The notes: a model not told the origin generated them from the sequence alone. A stretch of 64,000 nucleotides of DNA from SAR86 cluster bacterium (GCA_022447065.1 JAKUUM010000005.1:18352-82351); one strand, 5' to 3'. Counted from the stretch's first letter, positions 1 to 9,308 are shown. Translations and numbers: made by a program.

Positions 1-103
1 GTTCCGGAGAATTGAGGGCCAGCATAATTGCAAAACAGTCTTCTGGATCTCCGCCTTTTGTTCCCATGGCAGGGTCAGTGTCAATGATGATCCTTTTGGG
101 CAT
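1..103 (-). CDS. Nucleoside hydrolase, N-terminal fragment
   Basis: Reading leftward from an ATG at 103 there are 34 codons open to the window edge. The product begins MPKRIIIDTDPAMG and continues with GDPEDCFAIMLAL, which is the N-terminal calcium/ribose-binding region of inosine-uridine type nucleoside hydrolases (family pattern DTDPG..DD). These enzymes hydrolyse the N-glycosidic bond of nucleosides for purine and pyrimidine salvage. The gene starts 22 bases after the M28 peptidase stop on the same strand, so it is probably the third gene of an SDR, peptidase, hydrolase run. The spacing inside the Asp motif is longer than in the classic DTDPGxDDA form. The rest lies outside the window, so substrate preference cannot be judged. 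Confidence 0.75.
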   Translation of the reverse strand, partial: MPKRIIIDTDPAMGTKGGDPEDCFAIMLALNSPE

Positions 104-125
104 CAACTCAAATTATCTAAACCTT

Positions 126-1742
126 TTATTTTCTGGATTCTTCTCTGATGGATTTAAATTCATTACCTTCATACCATTCTGGCCATCTGTCAGAATTAGC
201 CAAATCATTAACCATATTTGCAGTAATGGTTAACTGGTCAACAAATCCACTTAGATCCCAATTAGGGTCGTATTCATCAGACGGTTGGTGATAGTTTTGA
301 GCTGTGTATTCATCAGCAAAAGCTCTCCCTGCTTCTTTACCTCCATCTATTTTGTCAAAGCCACCGTCAGCATAAAGCATAGGAACACCTTTCTTTGCAA
401 AACTTATATGATCTGAACGATAAAAGAATCCTTTTTCGGGTTGTGGATCAGGGACTATGTATTTATCAATTTTATCAAGTTCGGCTTTGAGTATATCTTC
501 TAGTTCAGAAGCTCCATAACCAACAACTATTACATCTCTTGTCTTTCCGATTGGTAAAACACCATCAAAATTATATCCAGCTACTATCTTAGATAAGTCG
601 ATAGGCGGGTATTCAGCAAAATATTGAGACCCCAAAAGACCTGATTCTTCTGCTGTCACCGCAAGAAATAAAAGAGATCTTTCTGTATCAATGGAACTAA
701 AGTAATTTGCTAATTCTAACAATCCAGCTGTTCCTGATGCGTTATCCACAGCCCCGTTGTAAATATTGTCACCAGGTTGATCTTCTTTAATACCTAAATG
801 ATCCCAGTGAGCCATCATAAGAATATATTCATCTGGTTTTTTATTTCCCACCTTAACTGCAGCAACATTATGAGAAGTAGAAAATTCAACTTCATTGTTT
901 AGGGTTGTATCTAAGGTTAAGCCGGCCATTTTTACCGATTGAAAATCTGCATTTAGGGCTTCTTGCTTAAGAGCCTCCAAGTTTAGATTAGCTTCGCTAA
1001 AAAGATCTTGAGCTACAGCACTAGTAATCCAACCCTCAACTTTAACCCGACTTTTTCCCATGTCTTCTCGTTTAAGATCTATTTGTTTACCGGCCCAACT
1101 GGTTTCTACCACTTGCCAAGGGTAAGCGGCAGGAGCCGTTTCATGAATAATTAAAACCGCTTCTGCACCTTGCTTTGCTGCCTCTTCGTATTTGTAAGTC
1201 CACCTTCCGTAATAGGTCATCGCTCTACCATTAAATAGATCTGGATCCTCAGTGCTGAAGCCGGGGTCGTTTATGAGCATAACCAAGGTTTTTCCCTTGG
1301 CGTCTAAGTTCTTATAATCATTCCATCCGTATTCTGGAGCAACAATGCCATAGCCCACAAAGACTAACTCACTGGCTTTGACTGAAACTTCATCAACAAC
1401 TCTTTTAGTCCAATACACTGTCTCGGGACCCACCTTTAAGATTCTTTTCTTAGCTTTGGAGCTAATAGATAAAAAAGAACTGTCTAAGTCAACCGACATC
1501 TTACTCAGAGGAACTTCAAGATAATAATTGTCTTTGATTGGAGAAAGTCCAAGTTTTTTAAATTCATTCTCTAGATACCTTTTGGTTTTTTCACCGCCGT
1601 TAGTACCTGGACCTCGTCCTTCAAATCTATCTGAAGCCAGAATTTTAATATGCTGGTGTAAATTGGTTTCCTGAATTTCCTTAGGTTGCTGAGTGCACCC
1701 TTGTATGACTAAGGAAACTAAAACTAAAATTAAAATTTTCAT
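126..1742 (-). CDS. M28 family zinc aminopeptidase, PA-domain lipoprotein
   Basis: The 538-residue product begins with a lipoprotein signal ending in IQGC (lipidated Cys16), so it should be exported and anchored in a membrane. Residues 38-46 (DRFEGRGPG) are typical of PA-domain M28 peptidases, and an inserted PA domain probably spans about 120-270. The zinc and catalytic residues of the M28 fold are all visible: HWDH (His312), VDNASG (Asp333), EESG (Glu365/Glu366), NFDG (Asp393) and SDHISF (His445). It should act as a metallo-aminopeptidase on exported or imported peptides. It follows the SDR gene by 15 bases and precedes the nucleoside hydrolase, consistent with one transcript. The exact peptide preference is unknown. 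Confidence 0.9.
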   Translation of the reverse strand: MKILILVLVSLVIQGCTQQPKEIQETNLHQHIKILASDRFEGRGPGTNGGEKTKRYLENEFKKLGLSPIKDNYYLEVPLSKMSVDLDSSFLSISSKAKKRILKVGPETVYWTKRVVDEVSVKASELVFVGYGIVAPEYGWNDYKNLDAKGKTLVMLINDPGFSTEDPDLFNGRAMTYYGRWTYKYEEAAKQGAEAVLIIHETAPAAYPWQVVETSWAGKQIDLKREDMGKSRVKVEGWITSAVAQDLFSEANLNLEALKQEALNADFQSVKMAGLTLDTTLNNEVEFSTSHNVAAVKVGNKKPDEYILMMAHWDHLGIKEDQPGDNIYNGAVDNASGTAGLLELANYFSSIDTERSLLFLAVTAEESGLLGSQYFAEYPPIDLSKIVAGYNFDGVLPIGKTRDVIVVGYGASELEDILKAELDKIDKYIVPDPQPEKGFFYRSDHISFAKKGVPMLYADGGFDKIDGGKEAGRAFADEYTAQNYHQPSDEYDPNWDLSGFVDQLTITANMVNDLANSDRWPEWYEGNEFKSIREESRK

Positions 1743-1757
1743 AATATTTCTCTGTGT

Positions 1758-2537
1758 TTAAGCTCTTTTGATTGAAAGGCCTCCATCAACTGGTAGGACC
1801 GCACCATTAACGAAAGAAGCAGCTGGCAAGCAAAGGCTTAAAGTCATGTGTGCAACTTCTTCAGGTTCTCCATAACGTTTCAAAGGGACTCTACGTCTAG
1901 AATAAATCTGTTTGTGTTCTTCAGGGATTCCGGCAGTCATGGCGGTACGAATAGGTCCAGGGCAAATACAATTTACTGTTATGCCTTGAGACCCCAATTC
2001 AGCAGCAAGAGAACGAGTTAACCCTATAACCCCATGCTTGGCAGCTGTGTAAGGGCTTTGTCCAGGAGTTGCTCCCATGCCTTCAGTGGATGAAATGTTA
2101 ACTATTCTTCCGCAACTGGATTTCAACATAAAAGGGAGTGAAGCTCGTATAAGGTTAACCTGGCCTTTGAGAAGAACATCAAAAGTTCTATCCCAACTTT
2201 CTTCATAATTTTTATCGTCTATGGTTACGGGAATTGCTATCCCAGCGTTGTTTATCAAGATATCCAGTTGACCAAGCTCGGCGATGATAGCAGAAACAAC
2301 TTGATCAATGTTTTGTTGGTTGGTTACATCCAGCAGTTGTTTAAAGCAAGTGCCATTTGATGACTTTATTTCGGAACAAACTTGGTCAACATTTTCTTCG
2401 TTCAAATCAGTTACTACTACTTTTGCTCCAGCTTCAGCGAAAACATGAGCCGTTGCTCTTCCCATGCCGCTGCCAGCACCAGTAATCAAGACTACTCTAC
2501 CTTCTATCGATCTGGACAGTTTTGTTAGTTTTGTCAT
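1758..2537 (-). CDS. SDR family NAD(P)-dependent oxidoreductase
   Basis: The 259-residue product is a classical short-chain dehydrogenase/reductase. The cofactor motif TGAGSGMG is at 19-26, with an acidic residue at the end of beta-2 (VVTDLN, Asp44) that favours NAD over NADP. The structural NNAG motif is at 96-99. The catalytic triad is Ser149/150, Tyr163 and Lys167 (YTAAK), and the PG motif of the C-terminal half (CPGPIRTAM) is present. It resembles 3-oxoacyl-ACP reductase or alcohol dehydrogenase-like SDRs, but the substrate cannot be assigned. It is the first gene of a minus-strand run with the M28 peptidase and is divergent from the crotonase gene, with an 82-base shared upstream region. 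Confidence 0.9.
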   Translation of the reverse strand: MTKLTKLSRSIEGRVVLITGAGSGMGRATAHVFAEAGAKVVVTDLNEENVDQVCSEIKSSNGTCFKQLLDVTNQQNIDQVVSAIIAELGQLDILINNAGIAIPVTIDDKNYEESWDRTFDVLLKGQVNLIRASLPFMLKSSCGRIVNISSTEGMGATPGQSPYTAAKHGVIGLTRSLAAELGSQGITVNCICPGPIRTAMTAGIPEEHKQIYSRRRVPLKRYGEPEEVAHMTLSLCLPAASFVNGAVLPVDGGLSIKRA

Positions 2538-2619
2538 CTTTTTAGAAAATTAGTCTAAATTATTTTTTCATATTAAGCTAAATGCTAGGATATCTAATCA
2601 AAAGAAATAAGGAAGAGTT

Positions 2620-3303
2620 ATGACAGAAGAACTTGCAACGCTGAAGACTGAAGGAGATGTTTCCATGATTACTTTCGATGATGGAAAGGCAAATGTTTTT
2701 TCTTTGGCCATGAGCCAGACAATAGAAAAACTATTAGATGAAGTATCGGAGGACAAAGGGGCTTTGTTGTTAATTGGCAGACCCGGTATGTTCTCAGCAG
2801 GATTTGATTTGAAGGTAATGAGTTCAGGTGATGGGGAAGCAGTACAAGAAATGGTAAAAGGTGGTTTCAAACTTCTCAGGAGAATCTACAGCTTTCCTAG
2901 ACCCGTAGTAGCTGCTTGTAGCGGACATGGAATAGCACTAGGAGCATTTATTTTACTTTGTTCAGATTATCGCATAGGTGCAGAAGGAGAATTTATTATT
3001 GGAGCTAATGAGATAAGAAACAATATGAGTATTCCAGAGCCAATCTTAGAGATTGCCAAGTCCAGGTTAACCAAAACTCATTGGTATCGAGCTATTTTAA
3101 ATGCCGAAATGTATCCTATGTCAGAAGCAATAGCACCAGGTTATCTTGACGAACTGGTAAAACCTGAAAAGTTAAAAGAAATTGCTCTAGGAAGAGCTAC
3201 AGATTTAGCTACTTTAGGCCATCCTGTTTATCAAATAACTAAGGAATTGGACCAAGAAGAGATCCTAAAGAGAATAGATTCTGGCATAAATTCAATGCCT
3301 TAG
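2620..3303 (+). CDS. Crotonase (enoyl-CoA hydratase/isomerase) family protein
   Basis: The 227-residue product has the crotonase fold signatures: GRPGMFSAGFDLK, forming the first half of the oxyanion hole and CoA site (about 53-65), and CSGHGIALGAF, the second oxyanion-hole segment (about 99-109). The position of the first hydratase glutamate (Glu144 of rat enoyl-CoA hydratase) appears to be Phe or Ile, while a Glu aligned with the second (Glu164) is kept in GANEI. One glutamate fits an isomerase or another crotonase activity better than a standard hydratase. It is shorter than typical hydratases (about 260 residues). An AAGGAAGAG ribosome-binding site precedes the ATG. No beta-oxidation partner lies alongside. 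Confidence 0.85.
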   Translation: MTEELATLKTEGDVSMITFDDGKANVFSLAMSQTIEKLLDEVSEDKGALLLIGRPGMFSAGFDLKVMSSGDGEAVQEMVKGGFKLLRRIYSFPRPVVAACSGHGIALGAFILLCSDYRIGAEGEFIIGANEIRNNMSIPEPILEIAKSRLTKTHWYRAILNAEMYPMSEAIAPGYLDELVKPEKLKEIALGRATDLATLGHPVYQITKELDQEEILKRIDSGINSMP

Positions 3304-3354
3304 AAGCCTTTAAGCTTTTCTTTTCTTTTCTTTTTGTTAATCTACTGCACCCTC

Positions 3355-3430
3355 GGGGCCATAGCTCAGCTGGGAGAGCACCTGGTTTGCATCCAGGAGG
3401 TCGTCGGTTCGATCCCGACTGGCTCCACCA
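3355..3430 (+). tRNA. tRNA-Ala(TGC)
   Basis: A complete 76-base cloverleaf with encoded CCA. The acceptor stem pairs GGGGCCA with TGGCTCC (one G-T wobble). The anticodon arm is CCTGG-TTTGCAT-CCAGG with anticodon TGC, and the T arm contains GGTTCGATCC. It stands alone, 51 bases after the crotonase stop, rather than in an rRNA spacer. Confidence 0.97.
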
Positions 3431-3572
3431 AAATTCAGACACACAACATTACTTTTTTAATCAAAAGCTTGAATCTAACCCCTATAAGTAGTAAGTTCTT
3501 AATTTAAATAGAAGCGTATGCTTATTTATTAGTGGCATGTGTTTTAGGACTCTTAATTTGTTGGGGGAAACA

Positions 3573-6503
3573 ATGAAAAAATTTTTATTCTTACTTATAG
3601 CTACGGGCTTAATACTACCTGTCTTTGCACAAGAAGAAGAAGAAGCCAGAGGTGCTATCGAAGAAGTTATAGTCACGGCTGAACTACGTGAAGCTTCAAT
3701 CATGGATACTGCTATATCAATCACGGCTTTCGATCAATCGCTTATTGAAACTTTAAATCTAAGAAACCAAGAGGACCTGCAGAATTTTATTCCTGCTACG
3801 ACCATTCAACCTTATGATATTTCAATTAGAGGAATAGGTCGGGTTTTTAGAGCACTAGGTGGAGACCCAGGTATTGGTACTTATCAAGACGGAGCTTATT
3901 CTGAAGACTTTGGCATTGCTTCTACTGAAAACGCTCTTTACGACATAGCTCGAATAGAGGTGCTCAGAGGACCTCAGGGTACGCTTTATGGAAGGAATAG
4001 TATTGGTGGCGCGGTTAATTTTATAACCAACAGGCCTTCACAAGATTTTGCAGCAGAACTTAAGACCATAGCCGGAAGTTATGGCACGGCAGAAGCATAT
4101 GGATTTATCAATGGTCCCATAACTGATAACTTGAGTGCGAGACTAATTTTTATGCATCGCATAAGAAGCGGAACCATCGATGATTTGGCAGGACATGAAG
4201 ATTTGGACAGTTATGACGATGAGAACTACACCCTGGCTGTTCGTTGGGAAAACGATAACTTCACAGCCGACGTAAGAGGTAATGCGAGAAGTTATGGAAG
4301 GGTTCTTGCTGGTGCACAAGGTGCTGGAGCCATTGTAACCAGTCAGTATAATTCAAATCATAGACCTAATGACTTGTTTGTTCATGGATATCGTCCGGTT
4401 GATCCTACTCTTGCCGCCTGCGCCAGCAGAGTAGACAGAACGGTTCCCCTTTGTGCAGTTACCGGAATGGAAATCTTTTCTTTTAATCACAATAATATTC
4501 CTAAGTTTGGTCAGTTCTTGGTTCCTGGAGTAGACCCAGGTGATAGTGCTTTTGCTGATCCCAATGATGCGTATGGATACGATCAAAGTATTCTTGATGC
4601 CACGACCCACGGAGATGGAACATCAGTACCTCATTTAAGGGGCACTGATTTGAAGGTAGCCACTAATGGCTTGAATGACGAGTACTTTAATCATTCAACC
4701 GGAACCATAAATTTAGCTTGGGATGTCAGTGATAGTTTAACCATGAAGTACATTGGATCTTATACGGATTATCTCTATACCCGTATTACAGATAATGACC
4801 TTACAGGTAACCTTGTCTATGACGATCAGTTTTATGCAGAGCAAGAAAATGAGAACTGGCAAAATGAGTTACAACTTTTTTGGGATATCACAGACGACTG
4901 GAATCTAACCGTTGGAGTATTTGAATACCATAATGAAATTGATCAGGATTTGGATTTCTGGACAGATACCAACCCTGGGGCTGCAAAACATAGGTCTGGT
5001 GCAGCTGATTATGGAATTTTGGGTGCTGTGGGAATACCAACTGTTGGTAGTCCGTTCCTAGATTGGTATGTCGCTGGCAGAGAGCAGGGAGTTCTCGGCC
5101 TCCCAGGCGGTGTTGGATTATTCGGACCAGTAACCGGTTCTGCCCCAGTTGTGGGAGCTTCTCAGACTCAGGTCGGTGTTTATTCCGCGCGTGATGTCGG
5201 TTGTGGCATAGTTGATCTTTACGGCTTGGTACCTACTCCGGATTTTAGTGACCCTTATTTGACATCAGTCTGTTTCTTAGAAGGTCCTTGGACTGGAGAT
5301 ATCGGAGGTTCTGTTAGTAATGGACCGATTACACCTGGAACGACCTTTATCTGGCAGACAGAGAATAAGACCGACGCTTTTGCTGCTTATTTCCAAACCG
5401 AGTTACAAATTAATGAAACTTGGGCAATAACAGTTGGAGCTTCTTGGCACGAAGACCAGAAGGTAGCACAAGAAAATCTCTTTCTTTATCAAGAATCAAA
5501 ATTGACCCCAGCTGGTTTGTTAGCCTTTAACGTGGCAACCGGAGCGCTTAATGCAGACGGTACGCCAACTGGTAATGGCGTTATTCGTGTTAGAGGTATT
5601 CCAATGAGTCGTTCCATTTACAGGGCGATGGAGAGAGATTTTGAAGATGTTACTTGGCGTTTGAATTTCGATTACACGCCGGTGGATAACATTCTCGTGT
5701 ATCTTTCTGGTACCACTGGATATCGAGCAGGTGGATTTAACTTGGGTTACTTCGCGCCTTTTCCAACTTACGACCAAGAAGAAGTCCTCTCTATAGAGTT
5801 AGGGTATAAAGGAATTCATTTAGACGGTTCGTTGCAATTCAATGCTTCAGTCTATCAATACACATATGAGAATATACACGCGCAAATGACAACAGCGAGC
5901 TTCTTAGGTGGAGTCGGTACTTCCGTGCAAGGTTTTCCTGAAGCTGATACGAACGGTGTAGAATTTGACTTCGTATACCAAGCAACAGCTGACCTTCTAG
6001 TTGGAGGAAACGCCAGTTATACGGATGCTGTCTATTCTGAAGAATACATACAGCCTACTGGAAACACTGGTGTTATTGATGTAAATAACCCCCTATCGCC
6101 TCCTTCCCTTTATTCCATATCTGAGCGAAATGTGCCTATAAAGGGTTTACAAATGCTCAGGATTCCTAAAAGCAAGATGGCTTTTTATGCGAATGTAACT
6201 AAGGACGCATTTGGAGGAACCGTAGATTATCTTGTAACTTATGCATGGACAGACAGTATAAATTGGGACGATAGTATGATAGCCATAGATAAGGCACCTC
6301 AGTTTGACAGGTTAGACCTCAAGCTTACTTGGACAAATAGCGAAGAGGATTTGGTAGTCATGGCCTTTATCAATAATCTCCAAGATAAAATTGGTGTTAG
6401 AAATATGTGGCGTCAAGGAGAGTCAGATGGTTTTATGAGATCTATAGCTCCAACCTTGCCTCGTATGGCGGGCATAGGCTTCACTCTTAGATTAGGGGAA
6501 TAA
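3573..6503 (+). CDS. TonB-dependent outer-membrane receptor
   Basis: The start at 3573 is chosen because a G-rich ribosome-binding site (GGGGGAA) lies just upstream and the protein then begins with a normal signal peptide (MKKFLFLLIATG..PVFA-Q); the longer frame from 3537 would bury it. The mature protein has an N-terminal plug domain (IEEVIVTA, then RGIGRVFR, RIEVLRGPQGTLYGRNSIGGAVN) and a long beta-barrel ending ..GIGFTLRLGE. Such receptors take up siderophores, vitamin B12, glycans or other large nutrients using TonB/ExbBD energy. Two cysteine pairs sit in long, probably extracellular, loops. About 976 residues puts it in the large SusC-independent class common in marine gammaproteobacteria. 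No partner gene reveals the ligand. A strong terminator follows. Confidence 0.93.
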   Translation: MKKFLFLLIATGLILPVFAQEEEEARGAIEEVIVTAELREASIMDTAISITAFDQSLIETLNLRNQEDLQNFIPATTIQPYDISIRGIGRVFRALGGDPGIGTYQDGAYSEDFGIASTENALYDIARIEVLRGPQGTLYGRNSIGGAVNFITNRPSQDFAAELKTIAGSYGTAEAYGFINGPITDNLSARLIFMHRIRSGTIDDLAGHEDLDSYDDENYTLAVRWENDNFTADVRGNARSYGRVLAGAQGAGAIVTSQYNSNHRPNDLFVHGYRPVDPTLAACASRVDRTVPLCAVTGMEIFSFNHNNIPKFGQFLVPGVDPGDSAFADPNDAYGYDQSILDATTHGDGTSVPHLRGTDLKVATNGLNDEYFNHSTGTINLAWDVSDSLTMKYIGSYTDYLYTRITDNDLTGNLVYDDQFYAEQENENWQNELQLFWDITDDWNLTVGVFEYHNEIDQDLDFWTDTNPGAAKHRSGAADYGILGAVGIPTVGSPFLDWYVAGREQGVLGLPGGVGLFGPVTGSAPVVGASQTQVGVYSARDVGCGIVDLYGLVPTPDFSDPYLTSVCFLEGPWTGDIGGSVSNGPITPGTTFIWQTENKTDAFAAYFQTELQINETWAITVGASWHEDQKVAQENLFLYQESKLTPAGLLAFNVATGALNADGTPTGNGVIRVRGIPMSRSIYRAMERDFEDVTWRLNFDYTPVDNILVYLSGTTGYRAGGFNLGYFAPFPTYDQEEVLSIELGYKGIHLDGSLQFNASVYQYTYENIHAQMTTASFLGGVGTSVQGFPEADTNGVEFDFVYQATADLLVGGNASYTDAVYSEEYIQPTGNTGVIDVNNPLSPPSLYSISERNVPIKGLQMLRIPKSKMAFYANVTKDAFGGTVDYLVTYAWTDSINWDDSMIAIDKAPQFDRLDLKLTWTNSEEDLVVMAFINNLQDKIGVRNMWRQGESDGFMRSIAPTLPRMAGIGFTLRLGE

Positions 6504-6513
6504 ATAAGAAGAG

Positions 6514-6544
6514 AAAAAAACCTGCCTTTGGGCAGGTTTTTTTT
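6514..6544. terminator. Bidirectional intrinsic terminator
   Basis: A perfect CCTGCC/GGCAGG stem (6521-6526 with 6531-6536) and a TTTG loop, preceded by seven A and followed by eight T, starts 10 bases after the receptor stop. The A tract becomes a U tract on the other strand, so it should also stop transcription of the minus-strand aminotransferase gene. Confidence 0.93.
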
Positions 6545-6660
6545 ATCTTATATTTTCTTCTAAAAAGTAAGTGAAGGGCTGTGCATCTGCAAAACGTTTT
6601 AAGACGTTGGTGGTGATGCAGTATTTCCAATACTCCCCCAAACTTTATTTGGCTTGGAGA

Positions 6661-7980
6661 TTATAAGTATTTTGATTTTATATGGTCCAAGGATTTCTTC
6701 AACGAACTAACAATAAAATCAATCTCAGCATCATTGATAATAAAAGGAGGGCCTAAGCAAATAATGTCTCTTACTTCGCCGGTTCCACCAGGATAGAAAA
6801 ACACACCCTCTGAAAATGCATAGTTGATTATTTTAGAAGTAATTTTTTCCTTTTCTTCAAATAATTCTAATGTGTCTTTATTTTTAACTACCTCTATTCC
6901 TAAAAGCAAACCTTCTCCTCTTATTTCAGCTACTAAGGGGTTTTCTTTAAGTTCTTCTGTTAAGTGATCTTTCAGTTTCTTCCCAATTGCGGCAGAAGCT
7001 TCTACGAGTTTCTCTTTTCTCAGTATTTTTAAAACACAAGTAGCTGCTGCACAGGAAAGTGGTAGAGCAGCGAAAGTATGGAACATTACTTCGTAGCCAG
7101 CTTGTTTGATGCTTTCAGCTATTTTATTAGTTGTGTATGTTCCTGCTATGGCTGCATAGCCTCCGGCCATTCCTTTACCGGCAACTATAATGTCCGGTTT
7201 CAAACCATATAAATCACAAGCAAATTTTTTGCCTACTCGTCCAAACCCCGTCATTACCTCATCAGCTATTAATAAGATTTCATTCTCTGTAAGTATTTTT
7301 TGAGCTTCAAGCCAATAACCTTGAGGAGGGGCAATGGCTCCACCGCTGGAACCATTTAGCGGTTCAGCTATAAGAGCGGCTATATTTTCTGCTCCAAGCG
7401 ATTTGATAACCTCTTCAAGATTATTAAGGTAGTAATCTTTGGCTTCAGGATGGTGTTTTCCTAACGGACATCTTAAGGGGTAAGGAGTTTCAATAGAATG
7501 CGGCTCTATTAAGTAGCTTTCAAGTCCCCTTTTTCTTGCGGTATGACCAGAAATACCTGTCATGCTGATGGTGGTTCCGTGATAGGAAAGCGATCGGTTT
7601 AATATAAGGTTTTTTTTGGCTTTTCCCTTGCTTGCCTGGTATTGAATGGAAATCTTTATAGCAGCTTCATTAGCTTCTGAACCTCCTGATGAAAGGTGGA
7701 TTCTATTCAACTCTGAAGGAAGCCAGTATTCAGTAAGTTCTTCCACCAATTCTTCTCTTTCAGGAGTAGTCCAGGGAGGCAAGACGTAACTGTTCTTAAT
7801 AGTTGCTTGTTTGATTACCTCAGCCACTTCTTTTCTTCCATGGCCAATGTTGTTTACTATGGCTCCGCCAGCAGCATCAAGAATTTTATTTCCAGATTTA
7901 CTGTACAGATAAGCCCCTTTGGCTTGGGTAATATAAACTCCAGAATAATCTTGAGCCAGGTAAGGCCAAATAGGTTTCAT
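6661..7980 (-). CDS. Class III PLP-dependent aminotransferase
   Basis: The 439-residue product has the fold-type I class III signatures: SGGSEANEAAIK at about 98-109 for PLP phosphate binding, SYHGTT at 132-137, IADEVMTGFGRVG (Asp240 contacts the pyridine nitrogen) and the Schiff-base lysine in AGKGMAGGY (Lys269). Members transfer the terminal amino group of omega-amino acids, diamines or related amines to pyruvate or 2-oxoglutarate. The ETPYPLRCP segment and general length recall the taurine/beta-alanine:pyruvate or adenosylmethionine-type clades, but the substrate is not assignable. It lies 19 bases after the luciferase-like gene on the same strand, suggesting cotranscription. Confidence 0.92.
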   Translation of the reverse strand: MKPIWPYLAQDYSGVYITQAKGAYLYSKSGNKILDAAGGAIVNNIGHGRKEVAEVIKQATIKNSYVLPPWTTPEREELVEELTEYWLPSELNRIHLSSGGSEANEAAIKISIQYQASKGKAKKNLILNRSLSYHGTTISMTGISGHTARKRGLESYLIEPHSIETPYPLRCPLGKHHPEAKDYYLNNLEEVIKSLGAENIAALIAEPLNGSSGGAIAPPQGYWLEAQKILTENEILLIADEVMTGFGRVGKKFACDLYGLKPDIIVAGKGMAGGYAAIAGTYTTNKIAESIKQAGYEVMFHTFAALPLSCAAATCVLKILRKEKLVEASAAIGKKLKDHLTEELKENPLVAEIRGEGLLLGIEVVKNKDTLELFEEKEKITSKIINYAFSEGVFFYPGGTGEVRDIICLGPPFIINDAEIDFIVSSLKKSLDHIKSKYL

Positions 7981-7999
7981 TCAGTTAGGAAAAAGAATT

Positions 8000-9256
8000 C
8001 TACTTCGCAACTTCTTTATTTTTGGAAGCTTCGATAATTTGACGACCGAGAGCCTCGACATCAGGTATCTCGTCATCTTTTAGTTCTGCCATCCATTTCT
8101 TGCGCTTCATTGCTTTTTTTAAGTAAGGAGTCAATTCTTCCATTTTTTCTTTTTCCCGATTTGCCTCTCTCTCTTTAAATTCTGGCATGACATCTGATGC
8201 AAAAAGTTCAAGTGCTTCACAGATGTGCTCATGTTTATTGCGCCCGCCTTGTTGAATGAACGTTACCTGATCAACACCTGTCTTTTCAAATTTTTTGAGA
8301 TATGCGGAAAGTTCTTCAGGAGTTCCAATTCCAGGAGCTTCGGTATCAGGAGATATCTTTAGCTCGATTGTAGATCTTCCTTCAGTTTTTATTTTATTCT
8401 TTTGGAATTCTTTCCAAATATTAGTTCTACCTGGTTTGTTAATCCCAAATATATAGTGATGCCCAAGACCGTAACTGAAGAATTGAAATCCTTCTTTCAT
8501 TCTCTTTACTGCCTCATCATGATTTTTGTGGCATCCAAAGGAAGTTACCATGGCAATGTTTGGATTTATGGTATGCCCAATGGGTATACATTCTTCCTTT
8601 AGAATTCGGTAATAATCATCTACCCAATGCTTAGCTTCTTCAGGATCAACGAAAGCAAATGTCAAAGCTCCCATGCCAAGTCTGGCGGCCAATTTAATTG
8701 TTTCTCTGTTAGAACACGCTACCCAAAGGGGAGGGTGGGGTTTTTGCGTAGGTTTAGGCAAGACATTTCTGCAAGGCATGGAAAAATACTTGCCTTCATA
8801 TCCTGGATAAGGTTCCATGGTCATCATATTGCAAGTTTGCTCAACTGCTTCAAGCCATTGGTTCCTTTTCTCTTCCACTGGAATTTTAAATCCTCCTAAT
8901 TCAGCTAAGGAAGAAGATTCACCCGTTCCAAATTCTACCCTTCCATTCGAAACTAAATCTAAACTGGCAATTTCCTCTGCTACTCTTGCAGGATGATTGT
9001 AGTTGGGAGGCATCAGCTTAATTCCATGGCCAAGACGTATATTCTTTGTTCTTTGAGAGCAAGCTGCTAAAAAAACTTCAGGGGCAGAAGAGTGTGCATA
9101 TTCTTCTAGAAAGTGATGCTCTACTTCCCAGACAAAATCTATTCCAAGATTGTCCGCGAGTTCTACTTGATCAAGAGCATCTTGGTAAAGTTTTAACTCA
9201 TCTCCTTCTTTCCAGGGCCTGGGCAATTGATGCTCATAAAAGATTCCAAATTTCAT
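8000..9256 (-). CDS. LLM-class flavin-dependent monooxygenase
   Basis: The 418-residue product belongs to the bacterial luciferase-like monooxygenase superfamily. It has the N-terminal beta strand MKFGIFYEHQLP, the WEVEHHF segment near 43-49, RLGHGIKLMP and the GRVEFGTGESSS loop that binds flavin phosphate. Such enzymes use FMNH2 or F420H2 and oxygen to oxidise aldehydes, alkanesulfonates or ring compounds. A charged, Lys/Glu-rich tail follows the barrel and ends ..ASKNKEVAK. Nramp-related transporter and aminotransferase genes flank it on the same strand, so an amine or small-organic catabolic unit is possible but is only inferred. Confidence 0.88.
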   Translation of the reverse strand: MKFGIFYEHQLPRPWKEGDELKLYQDALDQVELADNLGIDFVWEVEHHFLEEYAHSSAPEVFLAACSQRTKNIRLGHGIKLMPPNYNHPARVAEEIASLDLVSNGRVEFGTGESSSLAELGGFKIPVEEKRNQWLEAVEQTCNMMTMEPYPGYEGKYFSMPCRNVLPKPTQKPHPPLWVACSNRETIKLAARLGMGALTFAFVDPEEAKHWVDDYYRILKEECIPIGHTINPNIAMVTSFGCHKNHDEAVKRMKEGFQFFSYGLGHHYIFGINKPGRTNIWKEFQKNKIKTEGRSTIELKISPDTEAPGIGTPEELSAYLKKFEKTGVDQVTFIQQGGRNKHEHICEALELFASDVMPEFKEREANREKEKMEELTPYLKKAMKRKKWMAELKDDEIPDVEALGRQIIEASKNKEVAK

Positions 9257-9308
9257 ATATTTCTCCCCATTGATTGATAAGTTAACAGATTTTACAAATC
9301 ATTCGAAG

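Noticed and set aside
3239..3442. A 67-codon minus-strand frame across the tRNA-Ala gene
   Set aside because: It runs antisense through a complete tRNA and the crotonase end; its protein is the familiar false translation of a tRNA region.
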